Positions 8,624 to 17,460 of a stretch of 64,000 bases of DNA are shown here, piece by piece. The notes beneath the pieces are model-generated. The model was not told the origin of the DNA and made no database searches. It saw only the letters and a program-made list of their open reading frames with translations. Source of the stretch: Telluria antibiotica (GTDB lineage: Bacteria; Pseudomonadota; Gammaproteobacteria; Burkholderiales; Burkholderiaceae_D); assembly GCF_011682055.1 (NCBI RefSeq), contig NZ_JAAQOM010000005.1, forward strand, positions 186,001 to 250,000, given 5' to 3'. A program made the position numbers and the translations under genes. Position 1 is the stretch's first letter; each line of letters starts with the position of its first letter.

Positions 8624-9829
8624 TCAATGCATGGCGACGGCGCGGGCGGCAGAGCGAGCCTGTGGAACCGGGTCGCGTCGATCCAGTCGGCCGGCCAAGG
8701 TGGTGAGGAGGAGGGCGCCGGCGACGATCAGCGCGCCGATCCACGGCGTGTGCATCAGGCCCAGGTGGGCGACGATCAGGCCGCCGCCCCAGGCGCCGAG
8801 GGCGATGCCCACGTTGAATGCGGCGATGTTCAGGCCCGATGCCACGTCGACGGCGCGGGGCGCGTCGATCTCGGCGCGGCGCACGACATACACTTGCAGG
8901 CCCGGTACGTTGCCGAAGGCGACGGCGCCCCACGCGAGCACGGTGGCGAGGACGGCGATCTTGTGCGCGGCCGTGAACTCCAGCAGTACCAGCACGCCGG
9001 CCAGCAGCGCGAACACGATCTGCAGCGCACGCACGGGGCCCTTGCGGTCCGCGAGTTTCCCGCCCCAGATATTGCCGAAGGCGACCGACACACCGTACAC
9101 GAGCATCACGAGACCGACGGTGTCCGGCGCGAAGCCCGCAACCTGTTGCAGGATCGGCGCGAGATAGGTGAAGGCGATGAACGAGCCGCCGTAGCCGAGC
9201 GTGGTCATCGCGTACACGAGCAGCAGGCGCGGCTTCTTCAGCACGGCCAGTTGCGTGGCGAGGTTGGCCGGCTTGCTGTCCGCGATGCCGCGCGGGACGA
9301 GCAGCGCGATGCCGATGAACGCGATCACGCCCAGCAGCGCGACGGCGAGGAAGGTCATCTGCCAGCCGAAGCGCTGGCCGATGAACGTGCCGAGCGGTAC
9401 CCCCGTCACGAGGGCGACGGTGAGGCCGCTGAACATCAGCGCGATGGCGCTGGCCGCTTTTTCCTTCGACACGAGACTCGTGGCGATCGTCGAGCCGATC
9501 GAGAAGAAGACGCCGTGCGCGAGGCCGGTCAGCACGCGTGCGGCCATCAGCGCGGCGTAGCCGGGGGCCATCCATGCCGTCAGGTTACCGGCCGTGAACA
9601 GCAGCATGAGACCCAGCAGCAGGGTCTTGCGCGGTACGCGGCCGGTGAGCGCGGTCAGCACGGGCGCGCCGATGGCGACGCCGAGTGCGTACAGGCTCAC
9701 GAGCAGGCCGGCGGACGGCACGGACACGTGCAGGCTGGCCGCGATGGTGGGGATGAGGCCGACGATCACGAATTCCGTCGTGCCGATGGCGAAGGCGCTC
9801 AGCGTGAGCGCCCACAGGGCGAGTGGCAT
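8624..9829 (-). CDS. MFS transporter, DHA1 family (AraJ/YdhP-like exporter)
   Basis: A 401-residue, 12-helix permease starting MPLALWALTLSAFAIGTTEF, the signature opening of the AraJ/YdhP/PbuE drug:H+ antiporter group. A typical GRVPRKTLLLGL loop lies between helices 2 and 3, and GGKLADRKGP links the two halves. An in-frame upstream extension is ignored because AGGAG lies just before the ATG at 9829. The divergent LysR gene 104 bases away is its likely regulator, and the downstream reductase remnant its likely former partner. Likely exports a small toxic compound or sugar; the substrate is unknown. Confidence 0.92.
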   Translation of the reverse strand: MPLALWALTLSAFAIGTTEFVIVGLIPTIAASLHVSVPSAGLLVSLYALGVAIGAPVLTALTGRVPRKTLLLGLMLLFTAGNLTAWMAPGYAALMAARVLTGLAHGVFFSIGSTIATSLVSKEKAASAIALMFSGLTVALVTGVPLGTFIGQRFGWQMTFLAVALLGVIAFIGIALLVPRGIADSKPANLATQLAVLKKPRLLLVYAMTTLGYGGSFIAFTYLAPILQQVAGFAPDTVGLVMLVYGVSVAFGNIWGGKLADRKGPVRALQIVFALLAGVLVLLEFTAAHKIAVLATVLAWGAVAFGNVPGLQVYVVRRAEIDAPRAVDVASGLNIAAFNVGIALGAWGGGLIVAHLGLMHTPWIGALIVAGALLLTTLAGRLDRRDPVPQARSAARAVAMH

Positions 9830-9933
9830 GGTGTTCTCCTTGTCGATCATGCGATGGGATGGCGCATTCTGGCCGCGCCGTCCGCAAAGAAAAACCCGTG
9901 GCCGTACAATAGACTTTTGACTTGGGAGCAAAA

Positions 9934-10830
9934 ATGCTGGACGTCGGTTCGCTGATCGCCTTCGCCGCGGTCGTCGACACGGGCTCGTTTTCCGCCGCCG
10001 CGCAGCAGCTGGGGCAGACGCCGTCCGGCGTGTCGCGCACGATCTCGCGGCTGGAGCGGCAACTGGGCATGACCCTCATCCACCGCACGACGCGCCGCCT
10101 CGACCTGACGGAAGAGGGCAGCTGGCTGCTGGGCCGCGCGCGCCGCATCCTCGCCGAACTGGAACAGACGGAAAGCGAAGCCGCCTCCGCGCGCACGCAG
10201 CCCGCGGGCCTCGTGCGCGTGAACGCCGCGACGCCCGCGCTGGACCACCTCGTCGCGCCGCTGCTGCCCGACTTCCTCGACGCGTACCCGCAGGTACAGG
10301 TCGAACTGGCGAGCGGCGAGACGGTCGTTGACCTGATCGAGGAAAAGGCCGACGTCGCGATCCGGATCGGGCACCTGGCCGACTCCACGCTGAACGCGCG
10401 GCGCCTGGGCGCGAGCCGCATCCGCGTGCTGGCCGCGCCCCGCTACCTGGAACGCCATGGAACGCCTGCGCACGTGGACGACCTCGCGCGGCACCGCCGC
10501 ATCGGTTTCGTGGCGCCCGCGTCGCTGAATACGTGGCCTTTGCGTGCCGGCGTGGAAGAGGGCTGGCGCAGCGCGCCGCACGTGACGGCGACGAGCGGCG
10601 AGACGGTCCGCCATCTCGCGCTCGCGGGCGCGGGCATCGTCAGCCTGTCGGACTTCCTCACGCGCGCGGACGTGGCCGCGGGCCGCCTCGTGCCGCTGCT
10701 GGACGACGCGGCGCTGCCCTGGACCCAGCCCGTATGGGCCGTGTTCTACAAACAGGGTGCACTGGCGCCGCGCGTGCAGGCGTTCGTCGACTTCCTCGCG
10801 GCGCGCCTGGCCGGGGTGCTCGACGCCTGA
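9934..10830 (+). CDS. LysR-family transcriptional regulator
   Basis: A 298-residue regulator with an N-terminal winged helix-turn-helix (LIAFAAVVDTGSFSAAAQQL...GVSRTISRLERQLG) and a LysR substrate-binding domain from about residue 90. The ATG at 9934 follows GGGAG with good spacing; an upstream TTG would only add four residues. It is divergent from the MFS exporter, with a TACAAT -10-like hexamer at 9905-9910 in the shared spacer. By the usual LysR logic it controls the exporter and itself. The inducer is unknown. Confidence 0.93.
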   Translation: MLDVGSLIAFAAVVDTGSFSAAAQQLGQTPSGVSRTISRLERQLGMTLIHRTTRRLDLTEEGSWLLGRARRILAELEQTESEAASARTQPAGLVRVNAATPALDHLVAPLLPDFLDAYPQVQVELASGETVVDLIEEKADVAIRIGHLADSTLNARRLGASRIRVLAAPRYLERHGTPAHVDDLARHRRIGFVAPASLNTWPLRAGVEEGWRSAPHVTATSGETVRHLALAGAGIVSLSDFLTRADVAAGRLVPLLDDAALPWTQPVWAVFYKQGALAPRVQAFVDFLAARLAGVLDA

Positions 10831-10840
10831 CGGCCGCGCG

Positions 10841-11479
10841 TTACGGCGTGCGCCGCAGGCGCCGGTGTACGACGCGCGACCACGCGGCCGGCGCCGCGGC
10901 GGCCAGCACGAGGATCGCCAGCGTCCAGGGGCGCGCCACGTGCGCCGGCGCCAGCGCGAGGGCGAGCAGGCCGCCGCCGACCATCGTCTTCGCCGCGAGG
11001 CGGTGCGTGGCGTCCCAGACGCGTTCGTCGGCCAGCGTCCACGGCGTACGGATGCCGAACCAGAAATTGCGGCGCACGTTGCCCAGCACACTCCCCAGCA
11101 GGACGAACGCGATGGCGATGCCGGCCGCCAGCGCGCGCGTCATGTCGACGGTGCCCGTGTGCGCGGCCCACAGCACCATCCCGAGCACGTACGCGAGCAG
11201 CGCGCACAGCAGGATGCCGCAGAACCAGTAGGTGGAGGCGAAGTCGCCGTCGCCGAAGCGCTCCGGCGCCACAGCCGGCGGGATGCGCCACGCGAGCGCG
11301 AACCCGAGCAGGATCAGCGGATGCACGAAGACCCAGCCGCGCGGGCCGTAGCGGTCGACGTGACCGGCGGCGTTCCAGTGCGCAGGCACCTGGTCGGGCA
11401 GCAGGCCGTACACCCGGACGGTGGCGGCCAGCAGGGCGGCGACCAGCACCGTGGTCCACAACGCGTATTGCTTTCGCAT
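10841..11479 (-). CDS. SdpI-like membrane protein (DUF1648/SdpI)
   Basis: A 212-residue protein with six or so hydrophobic segments. The DUF1648-type motif LPDQVPAHWNAAGHVDRYG lies near residue 27, and the SdpI motif GNVRRNFWFGIRTPWTL sits in the second half. Bacillus SdpI protects against the SdpC toxin and relays a signal to a repressor; most proteobacterial members are uncharacterised and no repressor gene is adjacent here. AGGAA precedes the ATG at 11479. Its 3' end converges with the LysR gene, ten bases apart. Confidence 0.85.
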   Translation of the reverse strand: MRKQYALWTTVLVAALLAATVRVYGLLPDQVPAHWNAAGHVDRYGPRGWVFVHPLILLGFALAWRIPPAVAPERFGDGDFASTYWFCGILLCALLAYVLGMVLWAAHTGTVDMTRALAAGIAIAFVLLGSVLGNVRRNFWFGIRTPWTLADERVWDATHRLAAKTMVGGGLLALALAPAHVARPWTLAILVLAAAAPAAWSRVVHRRLRRTP

Positions 11480-11615
11480 GATGTTCCTTTCCCTGTACCG
11501 ACGCGACGATTGTTGGGCCGGTGCGTGGCAACCGTCAAGTGCCCGCAAGCGAGCCCGGCAGGCCGCGCGCGGCCGCACTATCATGATCGTCCCATCCATT
11601 CGCGAAGGAGCTTCC

Positions 11616-12485
11616 ATGACCCCACCATCCCCTCTCGTACCGGACGTGCAGGACGTCCTGCGCATCGCCGCGTTCTCGGACGGCGACACCGGTGGCAACC
11701 CGGCCGGCGTCTGGATCGGCCCCGCGCTGCCGCCGGACGACGCGATGCTGCGCCTGGCCCATGCCGTCGGCTATTCGGAGACGGCGTTCGCGGCGCCGCA
11801 GGGGCAGGGCTGGCGCGTGCGCTATTTTTCGCCGGCGGCCGAAGTGCCCTTCTGCGGCCACGCGACGATCGCACTCGGCGCGGCGCTGGCGCGGCGCGAG
11901 GGCGACGGCGTGTTCGCGCTGGCCTTGAACGAGGCCGCCATCACGGTCGAAGGCCGGCGCGACGGCGCGCGCGTGGCCGCCGCGCTGCAATCGCCATCCA
12001 CGTGGAGCCGGCCGGCCGCGCCGGACCTCGTCGCCGACGCGCTGCTGTTGTTCGGATACCACGCCGCGGACCTCGACCCGCGCATCCCGCCCGCCCTCGC
12101 GCACGCGGGCGCGAACCACCTCGTGCTGGCGCTGGCCAGCCGCGACCTGCTGGCCGCGATGCGCTACGACCTGGACGCCGGCCGGGCGCTGATGACGCGC
12201 CACGGCCTGACGACGATCGTGCTGGCCTGGGCCGAAGACGCGCGCCGCTTCCACACCCGCAATCCATTCGCCGTCGGTGGTGTTTACGAGGACCCGGCCA
12301 CGGGCGCGGGGACGGCCGCGCTCGCGGGCTATCTGCGCGATCTCGGCTGGCCGCACGACGGCGCCATCGACGTCGTGCAGGGCGAGGACATGGGCATGCG
12401 GTCGCTGCTGCACGCCGACATCGGGCTTGAACCGGGCGGTTCGATCCGGGTCAGCGGCACGGCGCGCCAGTTGTCGGAAAAATAA
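11616..12485 (+). CDS. PhzF-family phenazine biosynthesis/isomerase protein
   Basis: A 289-residue PhzF fold protein. The N-terminal half has FSDGDTGGNPAGVW and SETAFAAP, where the glutamate is the expected catalytic residue. The middle has FSPAAEVPFCGHATIALGAAL, and the C-terminal half has GGVYEDPATGAGTAALAGYL, the two halves being pseudo-symmetric as in the family. PhzF isomerises trans-2,3-dihydro-3-hydroxyanthranilate in phenazine makers, but no other phz genes are present, so this is probably one of the many PhzF-like enzymes of unknown substrate. AAGGAG lies seven bases before the ATG. Confidence 0.9.
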   Translation: MTPPSPLVPDVQDVLRIAAFSDGDTGGNPAGVWIGPALPPDDAMLRLAHAVGYSETAFAAPQGQGWRVRYFSPAAEVPFCGHATIALGAALARREGDGVFALALNEAAITVEGRRDGARVAAALQSPSTWSRPAAPDLVADALLLFGYHAADLDPRIPPALAHAGANHLVLALASRDLLAAMRYDLDAGRALMTRHGLTTIVLAWAEDARRFHTRNPFAVGGVYEDPATGAGTAALAGYLRDLGWPHDGAIDVVQGEDMGMRSLLHADIGLEPGGSIRVSGTARQLSEK

Positions 12486-12565
12486 TCTTCTTGATCATGA
12501 TTTATTGAAAATTGAAATAGGGGCAAAAGGCACGCTTTTTCGACAATTTGTTAACCCCTGTAACG

Positions 12566-12594
12566 TTGATAAAGTTCAAAGCGGAAATTAAATT
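12566..12594 (+). promoter_or_regulatory. Candidate sigma-70 promoter for the FeeM-like gene
   Basis: TTGATA at 12566-12571 and TAAATT at 12589-12594 are separated by 17 bases and lie 26 bases before the FeeM-like ATG. The surrounding 130 bases are distinctly AT-rich for this genome. Assigned by eye only. Confidence 0.4.
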
Positions 12595-12619
12595 TCTGAA
12601 CATCAACTCAGGAGTCATC

Positions 12620-13405
12620 ATGGAAATGCGCCACCCGGGCGTCCTGCGCCCCCTTTTCGCCCCCATCGGGGTCCCGGGCAAGCAGACCGAACGCTTGCCT
12701 TTCACGATCCGTCGCGTGCATAACGAAGCCGACCTGTGGAAGGCCGTGCGCGTGCGCCACGCCGCCTACGCGCGCCACGTGCCGGACTTCGCGCGGCAGC
12801 TCGCACGCCCGGAAGCCTCTGACTACGGCGACGACGCAATCGTTTTCCTGGCCGAATCCAAGCTGGACGGCGCCCCGTTGGGCACCGCGCGCATGCAGAC
12901 GAACCTGCACGAGCCGCTGCATGTGGAAGAGTCCGTGACGCTGCCGGACTGGCTGCGCGGCGAGCCCCTGGCCGAGATGAGCCGCCTGGGCGTGGACAAC
13001 GGCCGCATGGGCCTCCTGGTCAAGACGGCGCTGCTGAAGGCGGGCGTCATGTATTGCCAGCAGAACGACATTGCCTGGGCACTCGCCACGGGCCGCGCGC
13101 CGATCGACCGCCAGTACGAACAACTGACCTTCGTCGACGTGTTCCCGGACCTGGGCTTCGTCCCGCTGCGCCACGTGGGCAATATCCCGCACCGCGTGAT
13201 GGCATTCGACATCACGACGATCGAAGAGCGCTGGACGGCCGCACGGCATCCGCTGCTGAATTTCTTCTGCCACATCCACCACCCGGACATCGACGTGAGC
13301 GGCCGGGCGGGTGTGCGTCCCCCGCAGCCGAGCGCCAGGCGCGCCATTGCAAGCGGCCTGGGTGTTGCGCAACATGCATCGGGTCGGTTCGAATCGGTTG
13401 CTTGA
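12620..13405 (+). CDS. FeeM-like N-acyl amino acid synthase / acyltransferase
   Basis: A 261-residue GNAT-fold protein of the FeeM/autoinducer-synthase type. It shows IRRVHNEADLWKAVRVRHAAYARHVP, an acidic pair followed by VFLAESKLDGAPLGTARMQTN, then LAEMSRLGVDN and an adenine-like acyl pocket region (GVMYCQQNDIAWALATGRAP). FeeM proteins load acyl chains from acyl carrier protein onto amino acids such as tyrosine; AHL synthases share the fold. GGAG precedes the ATG by five bases. The next gene on the strand, 98 bases on, is a membrane c-di-GMP enzyme. Substrate assignment is inference. Confidence 0.75.
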   Translation: MEMRHPGVLRPLFAPIGVPGKQTERLPFTIRRVHNEADLWKAVRVRHAAYARHVPDFARQLARPEASDYGDDAIVFLAESKLDGAPLGTARMQTNLHEPLHVEESVTLPDWLRGEPLAEMSRLGVDNGRMGLLVKTALLKAGVMYCQQNDIAWALATGRAPIDRQYEQLTFVDVFPDLGFVPLRHVGNIPHRVMAFDITTIEERWTAARHPLLNFFCHIHHPDIDVSGRAGVRPPQPSARRAIASGLGVAQHASGRFESVA

Positions 13406-13503
13406 TTCAATAATTGCATGACGGCATTACTGTAAAGCTGTATCCTTGCGAAACCACAACGGCCGCCCGCGCCGCCGGGCCGATACCTGTTTCGCAGATA
13501 CTC

Positions 13504-16461
13504 ATGCAATTCACATTATCCGGCCGCTGGAAACTGCCGGGCCTGGCGCAACGCGCGCTTGACCTGACGTTCCAAGCGTTCGCTTATTATCTGATTCCGA
13601 TCGCGATCGGTGTCGTTTCCATCGTGGCACTCATGTGCTGGGACAGCCAGTACGTGACGGGGAACGGCGATGCGCGCGCTATCCGCGTGCTGCGCGAAAC
13701 GATGCCCTTGAGCCCGGCCGTGGCCAACGCGCGCCTGCGCGACGCCGTGCCGGTGTCATACGCCGACACCCACCTGTCCGAGGAACCCGTGTGGTTCCGC
13801 TTCAGCACGCGGCCGCGCGCGGCCGATGCCATCGCCGCCGACGTCGTCGAGTTCCCGTCGCGCCATGCGGTCGACGTGGCCTGCTGGGATGCGACCACCC
13901 TGCAACCGCTCGGCGAGGCCAGCCGCGAGCGCGGCATGCCGACCCTGTTCGCCGCCCGCGCCGGCTTCGCTCTGCAGCCGGCCGCGCTGCCGCGCGACGT
14001 CCTGTGCCGCGGACGCTTCGCCGGCCCCGCCCGCCTGTCCGTCGTGCAGTGGCCGGGCGCGGAGTTCGACCAGTCCGTTGAAGACTATCACCGCAAGTCG
14101 GGCCTGCTCGACGGCGGGATGATCGTGCTGGCGCTGTTCGTCCTGATCACGGCCCTCATCAACCGCGAGCCGCTGTACGTGCTGTTCTCCGGCTGGCTGA
14201 TCCTGAACCTGCGCATCGGCGCGCTGTCGGCCGGCTGGGACACGCAATGGCTCGGCATGACCGTGCCCGCCCAGTGGATGCTGCTGGGGCGCTCGCTGAC
14301 GATCGCGCTGTACGGCGTGTCGACCCTGACCTTGTACCAGTCCCTGTTCCGCGACGACCTCGTCAAGACGCGCTGGTCGATCCCGCTGCGCATCACGCAG
14401 TGGGCGTGCGTGCCGCTGCTCGTCGGCGCCATCATGCTGCCGTACGGCGTGTTCCTGCCGATGCTGTGGGTGATCATGGCGTTCGGGTTCTCCCTGATGA
14501 CCTTGGGCCTGCTGACGATCATCGTGCGGTCGCGCAACCGCGTGGCCGGGTGGTTCGCGGCCTCGTTCGCGCTGACGTACGTGGCGTCGCTGGCCGAGGT
14601 CGTGTCTGCCGCGCTGGGCATGCACCAGGTGCTGAACGTGATCAACAGCGTCACGGCAGCGCTTGCTTCCAGCCTGCTGGCCGCGCTCGCGGTGGCCGAA
14701 CAGATGCGCATGGAGACGCAGAAGCGCAGGGAAGCGCAGGAAAAACTGGAACACGCGTTCGAGGCGATGCCCCTCGGGTTGTTCACGCTCGATATGTACG
14801 GCAACATCGTGAGTGCCAACCCGGCCATGCGCAAGATGCTGGGCATCGACGAGATCGTTCCCGGCCGCACGTCGTGGAAGCAATTCTTCGCCGACAGCCT
14901 GTGGTCCGAGCTGTTGGAAAAAGTGCATCTGCGCAGCGATGCCGAGATGCAGATCATCAGCCGCGACGGCGCCCAGCGCTTCATGGTCAGTGCCACGCTC
15001 GCGCGCGGGCGCGTGGAAGCCGTGCTGCAGGACGTTACCGAGCAGTACCGCGCGACGGAACAGCTGCGCTTCATGGCCAACAACGATCCGTTGACGAAGG
15101 TCTTCAACCGGCGCGGCATCGAGAAGATGTTCGAGGGCGCCGCGCAGCTGCTCAATGCGGGCAAGCCGCTGGCGCTCGCGTACATCGACCTCGACCGCTT
15201 CAAGCTGATCAACGACCTGTTCGGCCACGCGGCCGGCGACGAAGTCCTCAAGCAGGTGTGCGAGCGCATGGAACTCACCCTGGCCGGCGGCCAGAAGATC
15301 GGACGCGTGGGCGGCGACGAATTCGTCATCGTCATGCCCGACACGGCGATCCCGCTGGCGTCGCTGATCTGCCGCGGCATCGTCGACCGCATCGGCGGCA
15401 CGCCGTTCCGCGTGGGCGACAAGGCCTTTCACGTGCGCGGTTCCGTGGGCCTGATCGAAGTGTCGCCGGGCATGCCGATGAAGGATGCCGTGTCGACGGC
15501 GGACCGCGCCTGCCGCGAGGCGAAGGGCGGCCACAGCGACGGCCTCGTCGTGTACGAGCGGGGCTCGCACGCGTTCCAGGAGCGCGCCAACGAACTGAAC
15601 CTCGTCGCGCGCCTGTCCGGTCCGGACGCGACCGAAGGCATGTTCCTCGAGATGCAGCCGATCATGTCGCTGTCGGCGCCGTACGAGTCGCTGAATTTCG
15701 AAGTCCTGCTGCGCATGCGCGAGGCGGACGGCCGCGTGTCGCCGGCCGGCCCGTTGATCGCCGCCGCCGAGAAGAGCGGGCGTGCGGGCGTGATCGACCG
15801 CTGGGTCATGGCGACGACCTTGGGGTGGATCGAAGCCAACCTCGATTCCCTCGTCAACACGCGCTTCGTGTGCATGAACCTGTCCGGCGCGTCGCTCAAC
15901 GACGAACGCTTCGTGCAGGACACGCTGGATGTGCTGTCGCGCTACATGCACGTGACGAGCCGCTTGTGCATCGAAATCACGGAAAGCGTGGCGCTGCACG
16001 ACCTGGACAACACGCGCCGCTTCATCGATCAGGTGCGCAACTTCGGCGTGAAGGTGGCGCTGGACGATTTCGGCGCGGGCTACACGTCGTTCTCGTACCT
16101 GAAGGAATTGCCGGCCGACGTGCTCAAGATCGACGGCAACTTCATCGTCAACATCAACGCGCACCCGGCCAACGTGGCCATCGTGGAAGCGATCGTCAGC
16201 CTGGCGGGCAACCTGGGCATGCGCACCATCGCCGAGTGGGCGGAGGACGCGGCCACGATCCGCACCCTGGCGGAGATCGGCGTCGACTACGTGCAGGGCT
16301 ATGCGGTGGCGCGCTCGCAGCCGGCGGACAAGCTGCTGACCGCCAGCTCATCGGCCAGCTTCATCCAGGCCGACGACGTGCTGCGGCTCGTGCGTACGCT
16401 GGGCCAGTCGGCCAACGAGCCTGATCTGCTGGGCTTTGGATTCGACGAGCATCTGCTGTAG
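13504..16461 (+). CDS. Membrane 7TM sensor with PAS, GGDEF and EAL domains
   Basis: A 985-residue protein. The order is: one helix near residues 20-42, a periplasmic beta-rich domain to about 195, a 7TM block (about 200-395), PAS (about 415-520), GGDEF (about 530-690) with an intact RVGGDEF at 601-607, and EAL (about 715-960). The EAL motif reads EVLLR at about 732, keeping the metal-binding Glu, and DDFGAGYTSFSYLKELPADV is complete, so both cyclase and phosphodiesterase could be active. The 7TMR-DISM layout suggests a periplasmic ligand. The ATG at 13504 lacks a good ribosome site; an upstream TTG at 13414 would add 30 unlikely residues. Confidence 0.92.
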   Translation: MQFTLSGRWKLPGLAQRALDLTFQAFAYYLIPIAIGVVSIVALMCWDSQYVTGNGDARAIRVLRETMPLSPAVANARLRDAVPVSYADTHLSEEPVWFRFSTRPRAADAIAADVVEFPSRHAVDVACWDATTLQPLGEASRERGMPTLFAARAGFALQPAALPRDVLCRGRFAGPARLSVVQWPGAEFDQSVEDYHRKSGLLDGGMIVLALFVLITALINREPLYVLFSGWLILNLRIGALSAGWDTQWLGMTVPAQWMLLGRSLTIALYGVSTLTLYQSLFRDDLVKTRWSIPLRITQWACVPLLVGAIMLPYGVFLPMLWVIMAFGFSLMTLGLLTIIVRSRNRVAGWFAASFALTYVASLAEVVSAALGMHQVLNVINSVTAALASSLLAALAVAEQMRMETQKRREAQEKLEHAFEAMPLGLFTLDMYGNIVSANPAMRKMLGIDEIVPGRTSWKQFFADSLWSELLEKVHLRSDAEMQIISRDGAQRFMVSATLARGRVEAVLQDVTEQYRATEQLRFMANNDPLTKVFNRRGIEKMFEGAAQLLNAGKPLALAYIDLDRFKLINDLFGHAAGDEVLKQVCERMELTLAGGQKIGRVGGDEFVIVMPDTAIPLASLICRGIVDRIGGTPFRVGDKAFHVRGSVGLIEVSPGMPMKDAVSTADRACREAKGGHSDGLVVYERGSHAFQERANELNLVARLSGPDATEGMFLEMQPIMSLSAPYESLNFEVLLRMREADGRVSPAGPLIAAAEKSGRAGVIDRWVMATTLGWIEANLDSLVNTRFVCMNLSGASLNDERFVQDTLDVLSRYMHVTSRLCIEITESVALHDLDNTRRFIDQVRNFGVKVALDDFGAGYTSFSYLKELPADVLKIDGNFIVNINAHPANVAIVEAIVSLAGNLGMRTIAEWAEDAATIRTLAEIGVDYVQGYAVARSQPADKLLTASSSASFIQADDVLRLVRTLGQSANEPDLLGFGFDEHLL

Positions 16462-16485
16462 CGTGGACGGGTTTCCCGTCCACGC
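16461..16485. repeat. Perfect hairpin GCGTGGACGGG-TTT-CCCGTCCACGC at gene end
   Basis: An 11-base perfect inverted repeat with a 3-base loop begins at the last base of the GGDEF/EAL stop codon. There is no T-run after it, so it is not a classical intrinsic terminator, but it may block 3' exonucleases. It resembles the other palindromes of the window in its GCGTGG edge. Confidence 0.7.
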
Positions 16486-16520
16486 GTCCAAGCGACGCTG
16501 GCGCACTCGCTAATTTCATC

Positions 16521-16547
16521 GTAGGGTGGGCACCCCGTGCCCACGCG
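16521..16547. repeat. Single half of the GTAGGGTGGGCACC...CCCACGCG repeat
   Basis: One REP-like half-element with the internal dyad GGGCACCCCGTGCCC. It lies between the convergent ends of the GGDEF/EAL gene and a DUF4124 gene. Unlike the copies at 3738 and 33090 it has no opposing partner. Confidence 0.85.
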
Positions 16548-16568
16548 GATGCCAGCGTAACGCAACCG

Positions 16569-16910
16569 TCAATTGAGACCGGCAAGCCGCGGTCTCGCAT
16601 CCTGCAGCATCAACATGCGCCGCGCTTCCTTCAACGTGGCAACGTCGCGCGCCAGCTTCACGGGCGCCGCGAGGCTCGGCTTCTTCCATGCGACACGGGG
16701 CAGTTCCGCCGCGGGCAGCACGTGGCGTTCGCGCACCGGCCCACCGGTGTCGCGCGCCAACGGCACGCTGGCGGAACCGGACTCGCAAGGCTGGTCCGTC
16801 AGGGTGACGTGACCGCCGCTGTCCACACATTTGACGATCTCGCCGGCCAGTGCCGGCGCCGCCAGTAGCGCGGCGGCGATCATGCTCAGCAGTCTAACTG
16901 GGCGCTTCAT
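16569..16910 (-). CDS. Small secreted DUF4124-type protein
   Basis: A 113-residue protein with signal peptide MKRPVRLLSMIAAALLAAPALA, then EIVKCVDSGGHVTLTDQPC. That is the DUF4124 pattern (a short strand pair with two cysteines, usually written YKWVDENGVVHYSD). The remainder is basic and unstructured. Members are periplasmic or surface proteins of unknown role, common in Betaproteobacteria. GGAG lies just upstream of the ATG at 16910. It is divergent from the decayed dehydrogenase genes. Confidence 0.8.
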   Translation of the reverse strand: MKRPVRLLSMIAAALLAAPALAGEIVKCVDSGGHVTLTDQPCESGSASVPLARDTGGPVRERHVLPAAELPRVAWKKPSLAAPVKLARDVATLKEARRMLMLQDARPRLAGLN

Positions 16911-17063
16911 GATGTTCTCCTGTCCTAGGTTCGAATGGTGCCCGTCGCGGCCGGTTCTATCTGTTCGGTGCCTCACCCAGTCCGCATCAAACATCGGCGG
17001 ACTTCGCCGAACCTTTGGCCCGTATCCCATTCCAAGCTTCGTACCCGTCCGAAAGGATCGACG

Positions 17064-17460
17064 ATGGAGAAACTCACCCGGCGTACCTTCTTCAAGGCCG
17101 CAGGCGCCACCGCCGCGGTCGCCGCGGCCAAGGCCCATGCGCTCGCGCCCGACGAAGCCCAGCATGCACACGGCGCAGCCGCCGCGCCGGCGTCCGGCGC
17201 ACCGGCCCAGCCCGCGTACCTGTTCCTCCGTCCCGACGAGGCGCGCTTCGCCGAAGCGGCCGTCGCGCGCCTGATCCCGCTCGACGTCAACGGTCCCGGC
17301 GCGCTCGAGGCCGGGTTGCCGAACTACATCGACCGCCAGCGGCGCGGCGCGTGGGGTGCGGCCCGTGGCCGCGCAACCGAAGGCCGCCGGCCCGAATCCC
17401 GTCGCGGGCGCGCCCGAGGTGCCGCACGGCGCGGCGAACAAGAAGAAAGGGGGCCGCTGA
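17064..17460 (+). pseudogene. Gluconate 2-dehydrogenase subunit 3-like pseudogene
   Basis: The start is intact: MEKLTRRTFFKAAGATAAVA is a twin-arginine signal, followed by YLFLRPDEARFAEAAVARLIPLD and YIDRQRRGAWGA, all typical of the small gamma subunit of membrane-bound GMC dehydrogenases. After GAWG the expected middle of the protein is absent. A short tail in another frame (VRPVAAQPKAAGPNPVAGAP...NKKKGGR) ends with TGA at 17458-17460, overlapping the next start. So the gene has lost well over half its length and is frameshifted. Confidence 0.8.

Noticed and set aside
11616..12485. Phenazine biosynthesis operon
   Set aside because: Only a PhzF-like gene is present; no phzA-E or phzG neighbours, so a phenazine call is not supported.
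13756..16164. 802-codon antisense frame over the GGDEF/EAL gene
   Set aside because: It mirrors codon bias of the sense gene, is rich in His/Arg/Gln and has no domain pattern or ribosome site.
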